The notes under the pieces: generated by a model
Seen by the model: only the letters and a program-made list of their open reading frames with translations
Database searches by the model: none
What the model was told of the DNA's origin: nothing
In this document: positions 8,845 through 16,576 of the stretch, one piece after another
How positions within the stretch are numbered: the stretch's first letter is position 1
How the letters are laid out: every line of letters starts with the position of its first letter
Translations under genes and position numbers: made by a program
Assembly: GCA_023447635.1 (NCBI GenBank)
Contig: JAEXNA010000219.1
Location: 1 to 64,000 of the forward strand
Source of the DNA: Vulcanimicrobiota bacterium
Lineage (GTDB): Bacteria; Vulcanimicrobiota; Xenobia; Xenobiales; JADMJV01
DNA length: 64,000 bases
Reading direction: 5' to 3'

Positions 8845-8957
8845 CGTAACCCGGGAACAAAGCCTCTCCCTCGGGTGTCATAACCCCGAACACAGCCTGC
8901 CCCAACCCGGGAGCGGCGACCCCGGTTGGGGGGAATGCCTGTCGGCTGCAACCGACA
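8844..8957 (+). promoter_or_regulatory. Structured 5' leader of the pilNO transcript with a tandem repeat and three hairpins
   Basis: Two imperfect copies of a ~34-nt unit lie in tandem: TCGTAACCCGGGAACAAAGC... at 8844 and TCATAACCCCGAACACAGC... at 8878. Three stem-loops can be drawn: TCGGG/CCCGA around 8871-8889; CCCCAACC/GGTTGGGG at about 8900-8931; and TGTCGG-CTGCAA-CCGACA at about 8940-8957. The last ends about 20 nt before the pilN ATG, just ahead of its ribosome binding site. This is what a cis-acting RNA element could look like, but it does not match the cyclic-di-GMP riboswitch consensus as I know it. Confidence 0.4.
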
Positions 8958-8976
8958 GCCGAAAACGGAGACTAGG

Positions 8977-9696
8977 ATGACCATTAAGGTAGACCTTCTT
9001 CCCACAGAGAAGAAGCAGTTCGGAATCGACCCCGCGATGATCCTCATGTTTATGTTGATCATCGGGTCCGCAGTGGCCATGCTGTTGTACAGCAACTCGC
9101 TGACCAGCAAAATCGAAGGCCAAAAAGAAGAGATTGAAGCCATCAACCAGGAGATCAAGCAGATTGAAACCCAACTGCCCCTGATTGAGGAAACCAAGAA
9201 CCGGATCGCCAGCCTCAAGCGCGAGATCAAGATGATCAAGAGCCTGGTCCACGACCCGCTTCGCTACGCTAACTTGCTGCAGGAAGTGGCAATTTTGCTG
9301 CCTGACAACGTGTGGCTCGATGATCTTTCCATCGATCCCCGTTCGAACAAGGTTAGCTTCGCAGGTTCGGCCGCAGAAGTCCCTGGCGAGCGCAAGCCGC
9401 TGGCGACCATCGCCGACATGATGCGCAATTTCAACGACTCGGAGTACTTCACCAACTCTACTCTCGCCTCGACGAGTGAAACCGGGAAACCGGGAGAGGA
9501 ATCTGTCTTCTCCTTCAGCCTGTCCATCAGCTATGACCCCGAGAAGGCTGCCACCACCCCTCCTACCGGAATGGGCGACGGCGCCGTCCCTACGGCTCCC
9601 GAAGCCAAGGGGCAGACCAACAGCACCTCTTCCGATGAGGAAGAGTCTGCCACGGGCACGCCAACCCCGGGCGCCCCGGCCACCCCGGCCCCCTAA
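8977..9696 (+). CDS. pilN: PilN-like type IV pilus inner-membrane assembly protein
   Basis: 239 residues from the ATG at 8977. The N-terminus MTIKVDLLPTEKK corresponds to the short cytoplasmic PilN segment (family pattern INLLP) that contacts PilM. One membrane helix (about 22-42, MILMFMLIIGSAVAMLLY) is followed by a coiled coil (about 45-90) and a ferredoxin-like periplasmic domain containing LLPDNVWLDDLSID. The C-terminus is a Thr/Ala/Pro tail. PilN forms the inner-membrane alignment complex with PilM, PilO and PilP. The PilO-like gene follows 27 bp downstream. PilM, PilP and PilQ are not in the window, so the usual pilMNOPQ order is broken. Confidence 0.87.
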   Translation: MTIKVDLLPTEKKQFGIDPAMILMFMLIIGSAVAMLLYSNSLTSKIEGQKEEIEAINQEIKQIETQLPLIEETKNRIASLKREIKMIKSLVHDPLRYANLLQEVAILLPDNVWLDDLSIDPRSNKVSFAGSAAEVPGERKPLATIADMMRNFNDSEYFTNSTLASTSETGKPGEESVFSFSLSISYDPEKAATTPPTGMGDGAVPTAPEAKGQTNSTSSDEEESATGTPTPGAPATPAP

Positions 9697-9723
9697 GGAA
9701 GAGTAGAGGAAAGAGCAACAATC

Positions 9724-10422
9724 ATGAATACACCTATGAAAATTGCTGTCGCCGGCCTCATCATCGTTCTGATGGCTGTGGGTTTCTACGTCGTCAGCTG
9801 GTCGGAAAAGTACAAAGAGATCGAGAGCCTGGAGGCTCAAAAAGTAGAGCGGATCGCTCAGAAAGAACGTCTCGAGCAGGACGTGGCTCAACTGCCTAAG
9901 TTCCGCGAAGAGGCCGCCGGCCTGGAGAAAGAGCTTCTCTCGCTGGTTCAGTCCAAGTTCACCAAAGAAGAGCCCGAGCTGTTCGTAGCCAACTACATCG
10001 CCGAAATCGAGCGCCTGGTCGCCGACCAGCAGGAAGTGACCGGCGACGAGAGCTTCTCGATCCGCTCCATCACCCCCCGTGGTGAACAGATGGCGGAGGT
10101 GGCCGGTGGCGGCGACGAAGAGTCGGCTGAAGGTGGCGCCAAGTCCGACGGTAAGGACGGTGGAGCCAAGGCTGCCCCCGCTCCCGCCGCCACGGAGTCG
10201 GAAACCCTGCAAGGCTTCCCGACCCGCGTCTTTGCGATGGAGATGACCGGACGCTACCAGACCCTGGTAGAGTTCCTCTACCAGCTCGGCGCCCTGGAAC
10301 TGGACCGCCTGGTGACCATCAACGAGATCAGCCTGAAGCCCAGCGCCTCCGAGGATGGCAGCAGCCCGGTGTTGAGCATCACCATCCCGATCACCGCCTA
10401 CCTGCGCCAGGGCTCGAACTAG
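9724..10422 (+). CDS. pilO: PilO-like type IV pilus assembly protein
   Basis: 232 residues: one N-terminal membrane helix (about 8-25), a coiled coil (about 28-75) and a C-terminal ferredoxin-like fold (about 145-232, [20 protein letters not shown]...). This is the usual PilO layout. The Asp/Glu/Gly/Lys/Ala-rich stretch between residues about 125 and 160 is a low-complexity insertion between coiled coil and fold. It pairs with PilN in the periplasm. A strong terminator directly follows, so pilNO appears to be a two-gene operon. Confidence 0.87.
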   Translation: MNTPMKIAVAGLIIVLMAVGFYVVSWSEKYKEIESLEAQKVERIAQKERLEQDVAQLPKFREEAAGLEKELLSLVQSKFTKEEPELFVANYIAEIERLVADQQEVTGDESFSIRSITPRGEQMAEVAGGGDEESAEGGAKSDGKDGGAKAAPAPAATESETLQGFPTRVFAMEMTGRYQTLVEFLYQLGALELDRLVTINEISLKPSASEDGSSPVLSITIPITAYLRQGSN

Positions 10423-10440
10423 AGTCCTTGCCTAGCGGTC

Positions 10441-10472
10441 AAAAGCCCCCGAGAAGTCGGGGGCTTTTTTCT
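10441..10472 (+). terminator. Rho-independent terminator after pilO
   Basis: AAAAGCCCCCGA, loop GAAG, TCGGGGGCTTTTTT. This is a perfect GC-rich stem followed by six T, and it ends the pilNO transcript. Confidence 0.93.
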
Positions 10473-10566
10473 TTACAGCCTCGGGCAACAGTGATATGCT
10501 TCCCGGGATTCTCGAGCGGAAGAGACGGGGACCTCCACCCCCCTCGTCGGCCCGAGAACAGAAATA

Positions 10567-10589
10567 GGGGGTCTCTTTCACAGACCCCG
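10567..10589 (+). promoter_or_regulatory. Leader hairpin upstream of rpsO
   Basis: GGGGTCT, loop, AGACCCC lies just upstream of the ribosome binding site (CGGAGG) of rpsO. Ribosomal protein S15 represses its own translation through leader structures in several bacteria. The position fits such a control element, although the structure is not shown to be homologous. Confidence 0.5.
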
Positions 10590-10601
10590 TCGGAGGACAC
10601 A

Positions 10602-10856
10602 ATGGACAAGACCGAAGTCATCGGAGAGCATCGTCTCCATGACAAAGACTCTGGCTCGGCGGATGTGCAGATCGCCATCCTCACCAGCCGTATCAACCAC
10701 CTGACCGAGCACCTGAAGGTGCACGCCAAGGACCATCACTCCCGCCGTGGACTGCTGATGATGGTTGGTAAAAGACGCCGACTGCTGAAGTACCTGAGAG
10801 TCAACCACCTCAAGCGTTACCGTGAGCTGATCGCTAAGCTCGGAATACGGCGCTGA
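10602..10856 (+). CDS. rpsO: 30S ribosomal protein S15
   Basis: 84 residues, slightly shorter than the usual 88-89. Typical S15 sequence: [23 protein letters not shown], then [20 protein letters not shown] and [21 protein letters not shown]. The ATG at 10602 is preceded by CGGAGG. S15 binds 16S rRNA early in assembly of the small-subunit platform. As in most bacteria it lies immediately upstream of pnp. Confidence 0.98.
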   Translation: MDKTEVIGEHRLHDKDSGSADVQIAILTSRINHLTEHLKVHAKDHHSRRGLLMMVGKRRRLLKYLRVNHLKRYRELIAKLGIRR

Positions 10857-10932
10857 ACTTCGCACCTCGCAGAGATTACTCCCAGGCGCGCTCGGGCAAC
10901 CGAACCGCGCCTCAGGGGCCCTAGCTCTCGAC

Positions 10933-10981
10933 CCATCCGCGGTTTTCGCGGGTGGGGCCAGAGGGCATGGGCCCTTTTTTC
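10933..10981 (+). terminator. Tandem hairpins ending in a T-run between rpsO and pnp
   Basis: First hairpin CCATCCGCG-GTTTT-CGCGGGTGG (10933-10955, one G-T pair); second AGGGC-ATGG-GCCCT followed by TTTTTT (to 10981). The second has the form of an intrinsic terminator. It may end the rpsO transcript or attenuate read-through into pnp. Confidence 0.7.
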
Positions 10982-11093
10982 GTGTTGCGCCAAACATCGC
11001 CCCCAACGCCCATCAAAAGCGTCGAAGGCCATCAGAGCGGCAGCACCTCCAACCGCCTCTCCGCTATGGACACGGCTGGTTTCCCTGGAAAAA

Positions 11094-11110
11094 CGAGACC
11101 GCTGGTCTCG
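11094..11110 (+). promoter_or_regulatory. Hairpin in the pnp leader
   Basis: A perfect 7-bp stem, CGAGACC-GCT-GGTCTCG, lies 20 nt upstream of the pnp start codon. In enterobacteria pnp is autoregulated through cleavage of a leader stem-loop. This hairpin is in the right place for similar control, but the homology is not shown. Confidence 0.45.
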
Positions 11111-11130
11111 ATAGGAAGTGTAAGAGAACA

Positions 11131-13653
11131 ATGAGCAAAACAGCGACCCTAGAAAAAACTGGCAAAGTCGTGGTCGAGCGCAAAATCGGTGGAACCGTAA
11201 TGCGCATGGAGACTGGCGAACTGGCCAAGCAGGCCGGCGGCGCCGTCCTGGTGACCTACGGAGACACCGTCGTCCTGGTTACCGCCACCGCTAACGCCCA
11301 GCCCCGCCCCGGCGCGAGCTTCTTCCCCCTGACCGTCGATTATGACGAGAAGATGTATGCTGCGGGCAAGATTCCCGGTGGCTGGATCAAACGTGAAGGA
11401 CGTCCTCCCGAACGTGTCACCCTGACCTGCCGCCTGATCGATCGTCCTCTCCGCCCGCTTTTCCCCGACGGCTTCCGCAACGACGTTCACGTCGTCGGCA
11501 TGACGCTGTCCGTGGACGAGGACAATGATCCCGATGTGCTGGCTCTGTCTGGCGCCGGCGCCGCCCTGTCGCTCTCCGAAATCCCCTTTGAAGGCCCCCT
11601 GGCCGGCGTCCGCGTCGGCTACGTCGACGGTGAGTTCCTGATCAACCCTACCATGAGCCAGCTCGAGCAGAGCAGCCTGGACCTGGTGGTCGCCGGAACC
11701 CGCGACAACATCATGATGGTCGAGTGCGGAGCCAACGAAGTCACCGAAGACCTGCTACTGGACGCCTTCGAGGAGGCCCACGAAGCGATCCGCCAGATCA
11801 TCGATATGATCGACGAAATGGTCGAACAGTGCGGCAAAGCCAAAGCCGAGTTCCCCCTCTTCGTTTCGGACGCTCGCCTGGTCGAGCAGATGGATGATCA
11901 CCTGTCGGTCGATGTGGCCAAAGCGATTCGCATCGTGGATAAGCTGACCCAGCGTGCGGCCTTCGACGCCATCAGTCGCGCCAGCTTTGCTGCCACCCTG
12001 GAAACCCAGGACATCGCAGACAAAGAAGAGCTGATCGCCATGGTGCTCGACAGCAACAAGCCCGACTTCGACGACATCTTGAAAGAGATGAAGGGGCGGG
12101 AGATGGTCAACATGATCCTCGACGACGGTGTTCGCGTCGACGGACGTAACACCACCCAGATCCGCAAACTGGACGCGCAGGTGGGAATGCTGCCCCGCAC
12201 CCACGGCACCGGACTGTTCACCCGTGGACAGACTCAGGTGATGTCGATCCTGACCCTCGGCACCCTGGCCGAAGAGCAGTCCTTCGACAACATCATCGGG
12301 GAAACGTCGCGCCGCTACATCCACCACTACAACTTCCCTCCCTTCTCGGTCGGTGAAGCTCGCTTCATGCGCGGCCCTGGTCGCCGTGAAATCGGACATG
12401 GCGCCCTGGCCGAACGGGCCCTTCTGCCCGTCATCCCTGACGAACAAGAGTTCCCCTACACCATCCGTATCTCCAGCGAGTGCCTCGAGTCGAACGGCTC
12501 GACTTCGATGGCTTCGACCTGCGGTAGTACCCTCGCGCTGATGGATGCCGGCGTGCCGATCAAGGCTCCCGTTGGCGGAATCGCCATGGGCCTGGTGGCT
12601 CGTGGCGATGAGTACGCTGTGCTCACCGACATCCAGGGCCTGGAAGACCACCTGGGCGAGATGGACTTCAAGGTGACCGGTACCCGCGACGGCGTGACCG
12701 CCCTACAGATGGACATCAAGCTCAAAGGTATTACGATCGAGATCCTTCGCAAGGCTCTCGACCAGGCCAAAGACGCCCGCATGACCATCATCGATGTCAT
12801 CGAAGATTGCATTCCCGCCCCTCGGGAAAAGCTATCGAAGCACGCGCCTCGTATCACCTCGATCACCATCGACCCCGAGAAGATCAAGGACATCATCGGA
12901 CCGGGTGGCAAGAACATCAACCGAATCATCGCCGAGACCGGTGTCAAGATCGACATCGAAAACGACGGCCGCGTCTTCATCGCCTGCATCAAGTCCGACT
13001 CGGTCGACCAGGCGATCAAGATGATCGAGGATCAGCTCAAAGACTGTGAAGTCGGCGAGCAGTATAAGGGCAAAGTCATGCGCCTGATGAATTTCGGCGC
13101 TTTCGTCGAGATTCTCCCCGGCAAAGAAGGCCTGCTGCATATCTCGAAAATCAAGCCTTTCCGCGTCGATAAGGTCGAAGACGTGATCAACGTCGGCGAC
13201 GAAGTCGAAGTCAAGGTCGAAGAGATCGACTCCATGGGTCGTATCAACCTGACCCGTCGCGGTCTGTTCAGCGAAGAAGAGATGGCCGAAGCCGAAGCCC
13301 GCGGCGGCGAACGCTCCGAGCGCCCCGAGCGCGGTGAACGTGGCGAACGCGGAGATCGCGGCGGCGACCGTGGCGGACGTGACCGCGGCGATCGCGGGGG
13401 CCGCGGCGGTGACCGTGGTGGCGACCGTGGTGGACGCGACCGCGGCGGCGACCGTCCTCGTGGCGACCGCCCCGAACGCACCGGCGGTGACCGCCCTGAA
13501 GCGGGAGGCGAACGCCCTCCCCGTCGGGAGCGCCCTCGCTCGGAGAACGGCGGCAGCAACGGTGGTGGAGAGAAGCGTAGCGACGACGACGGCGCTCCTC
13601 GTCGCCGCGCCCTGCGCCAGCGTCGCCCTCCGGAAACCCGCGAAGAAGACTAG
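11131..13653 (+). CDS. pnp: Polyribonucleotide nucleotidyltransferase (PNPase) with an Arg/Gly/Asp-rich tail
   Basis: 840 residues. Two RNase PH-like domains (about 1-215 and 315-540, with GRNTTQIRKLDAQVGMLPRTHG and ETSRRYIHHYNFPPFSVGE) flank a helical domain. Then come a KH domain (about 575-615, GPGGKNINRIIAETG) and an S1 domain (about 640-710). PNPase degrades RNA 3' to 5' by phosphorolysis. The normal family length is about 700. The extra C-terminal ~120 residues are a low-complexity run of Arg, Gly and Asp (units such as GDRGGRDRGG), which may bind RNA or other degradosome proteins. It follows rpsO as usual. Confidence 0.98.
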   Translation: MSKTATLEKTGKVVVERKIGGTVMRMETGELAKQAGGAVLVTYGDTVVLVTATANAQPRPGASFFPLTVDYDEKMYAAGKIPGGWIKREGRPPERVTLTCRLIDRPLRPLFPDGFRNDVHVVGMTLSVDEDNDPDVLALSGAGAALSLSEIPFEGPLAGVRVGYVDGEFLINPTMSQLEQSSLDLVVAGTRDNIMMVECGANEVTEDLLLDAFEEAHEAIRQIIDMIDEMVEQCGKAKAEFPLFVSDARLVEQMDDHLSVDVAKAIRIVDKLTQRAAFDAISRASFAATLETQDIADKEELIAMVLDSNKPDFDDILKEMKGREMVNMILDDGVRVDGRNTTQIRKLDAQVGMLPRTHGTGLFTRGQTQVMSILTLGTLAEEQSFDNIIGETSRRYIHHYNFPPFSVGEARFMRGPGRREIGHGALAERALLPVIPDEQEFPYTIRISSECLESNGSTSMASTCGSTLALMDAGVPIKAPVGGIAMGLVARGDEYAVLTDIQGLEDHLGEMDFKVTGTRDGVTALQMDIKLKGITIEILRKALDQAKDARMTIIDVIEDCIPAPREKLSKHAPRITSITIDPEKIKDIIGPGGKNINRIIAETGVKIDIENDGRVFIACIKSDSVDQAIKMIEDQLKDCEVGEQYKGKVMRLMNFGAFVEILPGKEGLLHISKIKPFRVDKVEDVINVGDEVEVKVEEIDSMGRINLTRRGLFSEEEMAEAEARGGERSERPERGERGERGDRGGDRGGRDRGDRGGRGGDRGGDRGGRDRGGDRPRGDRPERTGGDRPEAGGERPPRRERPRSENGGSNGGGEKRSDDDGAPRRRALRQRRPPETREED

Positions 13654-13677
13654 TCCTCTTCTGCTCCTTCCAAGCTA

Positions 13678-13705
13678 AAGGCCGCCTCGCGAGAGGCGGC
13701 CTTTT
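13678..13705 (+). terminator. Rho-independent terminator after pnp
   Basis: AAAGGCCGCCTC-GCGA-GAGGCGGCCTTTT: a long perfect stem followed by T residues, 25 bp after the pnp stop. Confidence 0.93.
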
Positions 13706-13756
13706 CGTCTCCCGGCCCGGGAAGGATTCCGAGGGGCGCGGGGCCTAGATCCCGAG

Positions 13757-15838
13757 GTGCCATCCCCCTCACCTCACGCACCGAACCTGCTCGACTCTGT
13801 CGAGCAGTTCTTCGACGAAGCGCTGGCCGGGCTCAACGGTTTTGAAGCCCGACCAGCCCAGCGAGCCATGGCCCGCGCCGTCGCTGAGGTGCTGGTCGAG
13901 GGTGGACGACTGGCGGTCGAAGCCGAGACTGGAACCGGCAAGTCGCTGGCCTACCTGGTCCCCTTGCTCCTCCATGAGGCTCAGGACGGCCTACCCGTGA
14001 TCGTGGCGACCAAGACCTTGCAGCTCCAGGAGCAGTTGATGCAGAAAGAGCTGCCTCTGCTTCAGAAACTTTTGCCCGCTCCTCGCACCGTCGTGCAGGC
14101 CCGCGGTTGGAACAACTATCTGTGCTTGCGCAAAGTCGAGACGCCCGTCGAAGAGACCGTCCGAGAGCTGGGCCAGGAGCTACCAAGGCTACGGCAGCTG
14201 GCCCAGCAGGGTCGGGGCAAGCTCACCCGTCAGGAAGTCAACACCCCGGCTGCCCAGTGGGCCCGTGTCCAAGCCGACCCCCTGGACTGCCAAAAGCAGC
14301 ACTGCCCTCACTTTGGGCGCTGTGGGCTTTTCGCCGAGCGTCGTGAGTTAGAGAACGCGGACCTGATCCTGACCAATCACGCCTTTCTTCTCTCGGACCT
14401 CAAGGTCCGGCGGGACGGAGGCGGCCTGCTGCCCTCCTGCGACGTTCTCGTTCTCGACGAAGCGCATCGCCTGGACGACGCCGCCACCGACCATCTGGCC
14501 ATACGGGTCGATGCCGATCGCCTGACCTCGATGCTGACCTCGCCTCGCCAGGGATGGCTAGAAGCCGTGCGTTTCGCCATGCTGGCGCATCTTCCCGAGG
14601 CCCACCTGCTAGACTGGAGCGGTCGCTTCGACCTGCAGGTCGTGCTGGCGCTGGGCGACCTGGAACGGCTGGGAGCCGACCTGCTGGCTGAACTTGCGGC
14701 CCTACGCCAGGCTTTTCCCGGAACCTCGACCCTTCCCCACTCGCTCTTGCGAACCCCGGCCGGCGAGAACGCTGCCAACCTGGCTTCGGAGCTCGCCTTC
14801 GGACTGGAGACCCTGGACATCGCCCTGCTGAGCCTGGCCGAAGAGTTCGGCGAGCTTACCCCCCTGGAATCGCCCCCTGAGCTGAAGCGGCTAGCCCGAG
14901 GGCTGCGCCATCTGGCCCGCGATCTGGATTTTCTGCTGGCCGGCGAAGATCCCGACTGGGTCTTTCTCTGCGATCTGCATCCGCCGGCCCTTCTGGCACG
15001 ACCTGTCGATAACGCCCACACCCTGGACAGCGAACTGTTTGGAGGATACTCCAGCGTCGTGGTCACCTCGGCGACGCTCAAGGTCAACGACTCTTTCCAC
15101 TTTTTTCTGCAGCGCTCCGGCTTCGGCCTCGATTCCGTCCGAGAGCTGAGTCTGCCCTCTCCGTTTCAACCCGACAAGGCCACCTTCGTCGGGCTGGCCG
15201 ACCGCGGCCCGGACCCTAACGAGGCCGACTTCGCCAGCAGCCTGGCCCCCCATCTCGTCCGCCTGGCCAGCGGCTTAGGCGGACGAACCTTTCTGCTGAC
15301 CACCAGCCACCGCAGCATGCTCGAGTTTGCCGGACTCCTGGCCTCTCCGCTGGCCGAAGAGGGCATCGAGTTGCTGGTGCAGGGACAGGCGCCGCCGGGA
15401 CGCCTGCTAAGCCGCTTCGCCTCACCTGGGGCTCACCTGCTGCTGGGAGTCGACACTTTCTGGGAAGGAGTCGACATACCCGGTGAGCGTCTCTCCTGCG
15501 TCGTCCTGACCCGGCTGCCGTTCCCGGTCCCCACGGACCCTCTCTTCTCGGCCCGCTGTCAGCGAATCGACGACGCCGGCGGAAGCGCCTTCGACGAACT
15601 GAGCCTGCCGCTGGCGGCCCTCAAACTGAAACAGGGTTTTGGACGCCTGCTCCGGTCCTCGCAGGACCGGGGTGTGTTTCTTCTTCTCGATCCTCGGATC
15701 GGGCGCCGCTCGTATGGGCGGACGCTGGCGCGTCACCTGCCCGGGGGGCACGCTCGGCGGGGCTCTTACGAGGAACTGGTGGACGGAGCTCTGAACTGGG
15801 CCGACGAAAACCTGGTACCAAGAGACCAGGCAACTTGA
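13757..15838 (+). CDS. DinG/XPD-like superfamily 2 DNA helicase with iron-sulfur cluster motif
   Basis: 693 residues, GTG start. The Walker A motif is AEAETGTGKSLAY (about residue 56), the DEAH box is VLVLDEAHRL and the C-terminal motif VI is KLKQGFGRLLRS. Four cysteines (NNYLC; DPLDCQKQHCPHFGRCGLF) lie between motifs Ia and II, where XPD/DinG helicases bind a 4Fe-4S cluster. Such enzymes are 5'-3' helicases that resolve R-loops and other DNA structures. No exonuclease domain is fused at the N-terminus, unlike Gram-positive DinG. It lies between pnp and an exported-protein gene. Confidence 0.92.
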   Translation: MPSPSPHAPNLLDSVEQFFDEALAGLNGFEARPAQRAMARAVAEVLVEGGRLAVEAETGTGKSLAYLVPLLLHEAQDGLPVIVATKTLQLQEQLMQKELPLLQKLLPAPRTVVQARGWNNYLCLRKVETPVEETVRELGQELPRLRQLAQQGRGKLTRQEVNTPAAQWARVQADPLDCQKQHCPHFGRCGLFAERRELENADLILTNHAFLLSDLKVRRDGGGLLPSCDVLVLDEAHRLDDAATDHLAIRVDADRLTSMLTSPRQGWLEAVRFAMLAHLPEAHLLDWSGRFDLQVVLALGDLERLGADLLAELAALRQAFPGTSTLPHSLLRTPAGENAANLASELAFGLETLDIALLSLAEEFGELTPLESPPELKRLARGLRHLARDLDFLLAGEDPDWVFLCDLHPPALLARPVDNAHTLDSELFGGYSSVVVTSATLKVNDSFHFFLQRSGFGLDSVRELSLPSPFQPDKATFVGLADRGPDPNEADFASSLAPHLVRLASGLGGRTFLLTTSHRSMLEFAGLLASPLAEEGIELLVQGQAPPGRLLSRFASPGAHLLLGVDTFWEGVDIPGERLSCVVLTRLPFPVPTDPLFSARCQRIDDAGGSAFDELSLPLAALKLKQGFGRLLRSSQDRGVFLLLDPRIGRRSYGRTLARHLPGGHARRGSYEELVDGALNWADENLVPRDQAT

Positions 15839-15864
15839 TCACTCCCTAAGAGGTTTGACCCCGC

Positions 15865-16521
15865 ATGACTCGTCTGCCCAAACTGCCCGCTCTACTCCTC
15901 GCCCTTCTCCTTCTCGGTGTGCCCGGAACGGCTCAGAGCCTGAGCCTGAAGCAGATCACGGACAAAATGGAAGCCGCTCGCTCGCGGGTCGACGACATCA
16001 CCGCGAAAGCGAAGTTCGATTTCCGCCTCACCGTGGGGATTTTGCCCTACAGCGATAGCCTGCTCGGCACCTACTATTTCAAGAAGCCCGACCGCCACCG
16101 ACTGGACTTCCCCGACGCTCCCTCCTATCTCAAGAGCGTGCCCTCGATGTTCAGTTGGAAGCTACCGTCTTCGGAAAAGTACGACTGCCAGGTCCAGGGG
16201 CCGCTAAAGACGCCGGGGCAAGGCCCGCTGTACAACCTGCTGTTCACCTCGAAGAACCCGGATTCCAAAACCAGCAGCATCACCGTCGCGGTGGACGCGC
16301 TGAAGTGGCGCATCGCCCGTCAAGATACTCGATACAAGGATGGAGGTAGCGTTCTACTGAGCTTTGGCTACACCGAGCAGAAAGGGCTTCCGCTACTGCA
16401 GCAAGTGTCCGGGAAGCTCGATATTCCGTCCTACAAGCTGAAGGGAACGGCCGGTTTGAGCTTCAGCGACCAGCAGGTCAACGAAGGCGTAGACAACACG
16501 GTCTTTACCGGCGCAGAGTAG
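15865..16521 (+). CDS. Exported LolA-like outer-membrane lipoprotein-sorting fold protein
   Basis: 218 residues with a clear signal peptide (KLPALLLALLLLGVPGTAQS, cleavage near residue 24). The mature part begins SLKQITDKMEAARSRVDDITAKAKFDFRL, and later has LLGTYYFKKPDRHRLDFP and a series of beta strands. This is the pattern of LolA/LolB-like half-barrel proteins (outer membrane lipoprotein-sorting protein family). It probably acts in the periplasm, carrying or sensing lipids. No lipobox cysteine is visible. It lies downstream of the helicase gene with a 26-bp gap, so co-transcription is possible. Confidence 0.78.
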   Translation: MTRLPKLPALLLALLLLGVPGTAQSLSLKQITDKMEAARSRVDDITAKAKFDFRLTVGILPYSDSLLGTYYFKKPDRHRLDFPDAPSYLKSVPSMFSWKLPSSEKYDCQVQGPLKTPGQGPLYNLLFTSKNPDSKTSSITVAVDALKWRIARQDTRYKDGGSVLLSFGYTEQKGLPLLQQVSGKLDIPSYKLKGTAGLSFSDQQVNEGVDNTVFTGAE

Positions 16522-16576
16522 TTCGCCGTAGCCCAAACATGGGTTTACGATCGTCCCGGCGGGGTATTCAAGCCAG

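Noticed and set aside
8844..8957. Cyclic-di-GMP (GEMM) riboswitch
   Set aside because: The conserved ACGCA-type core and GNRA tetraloop with receptor were not found at the right places.
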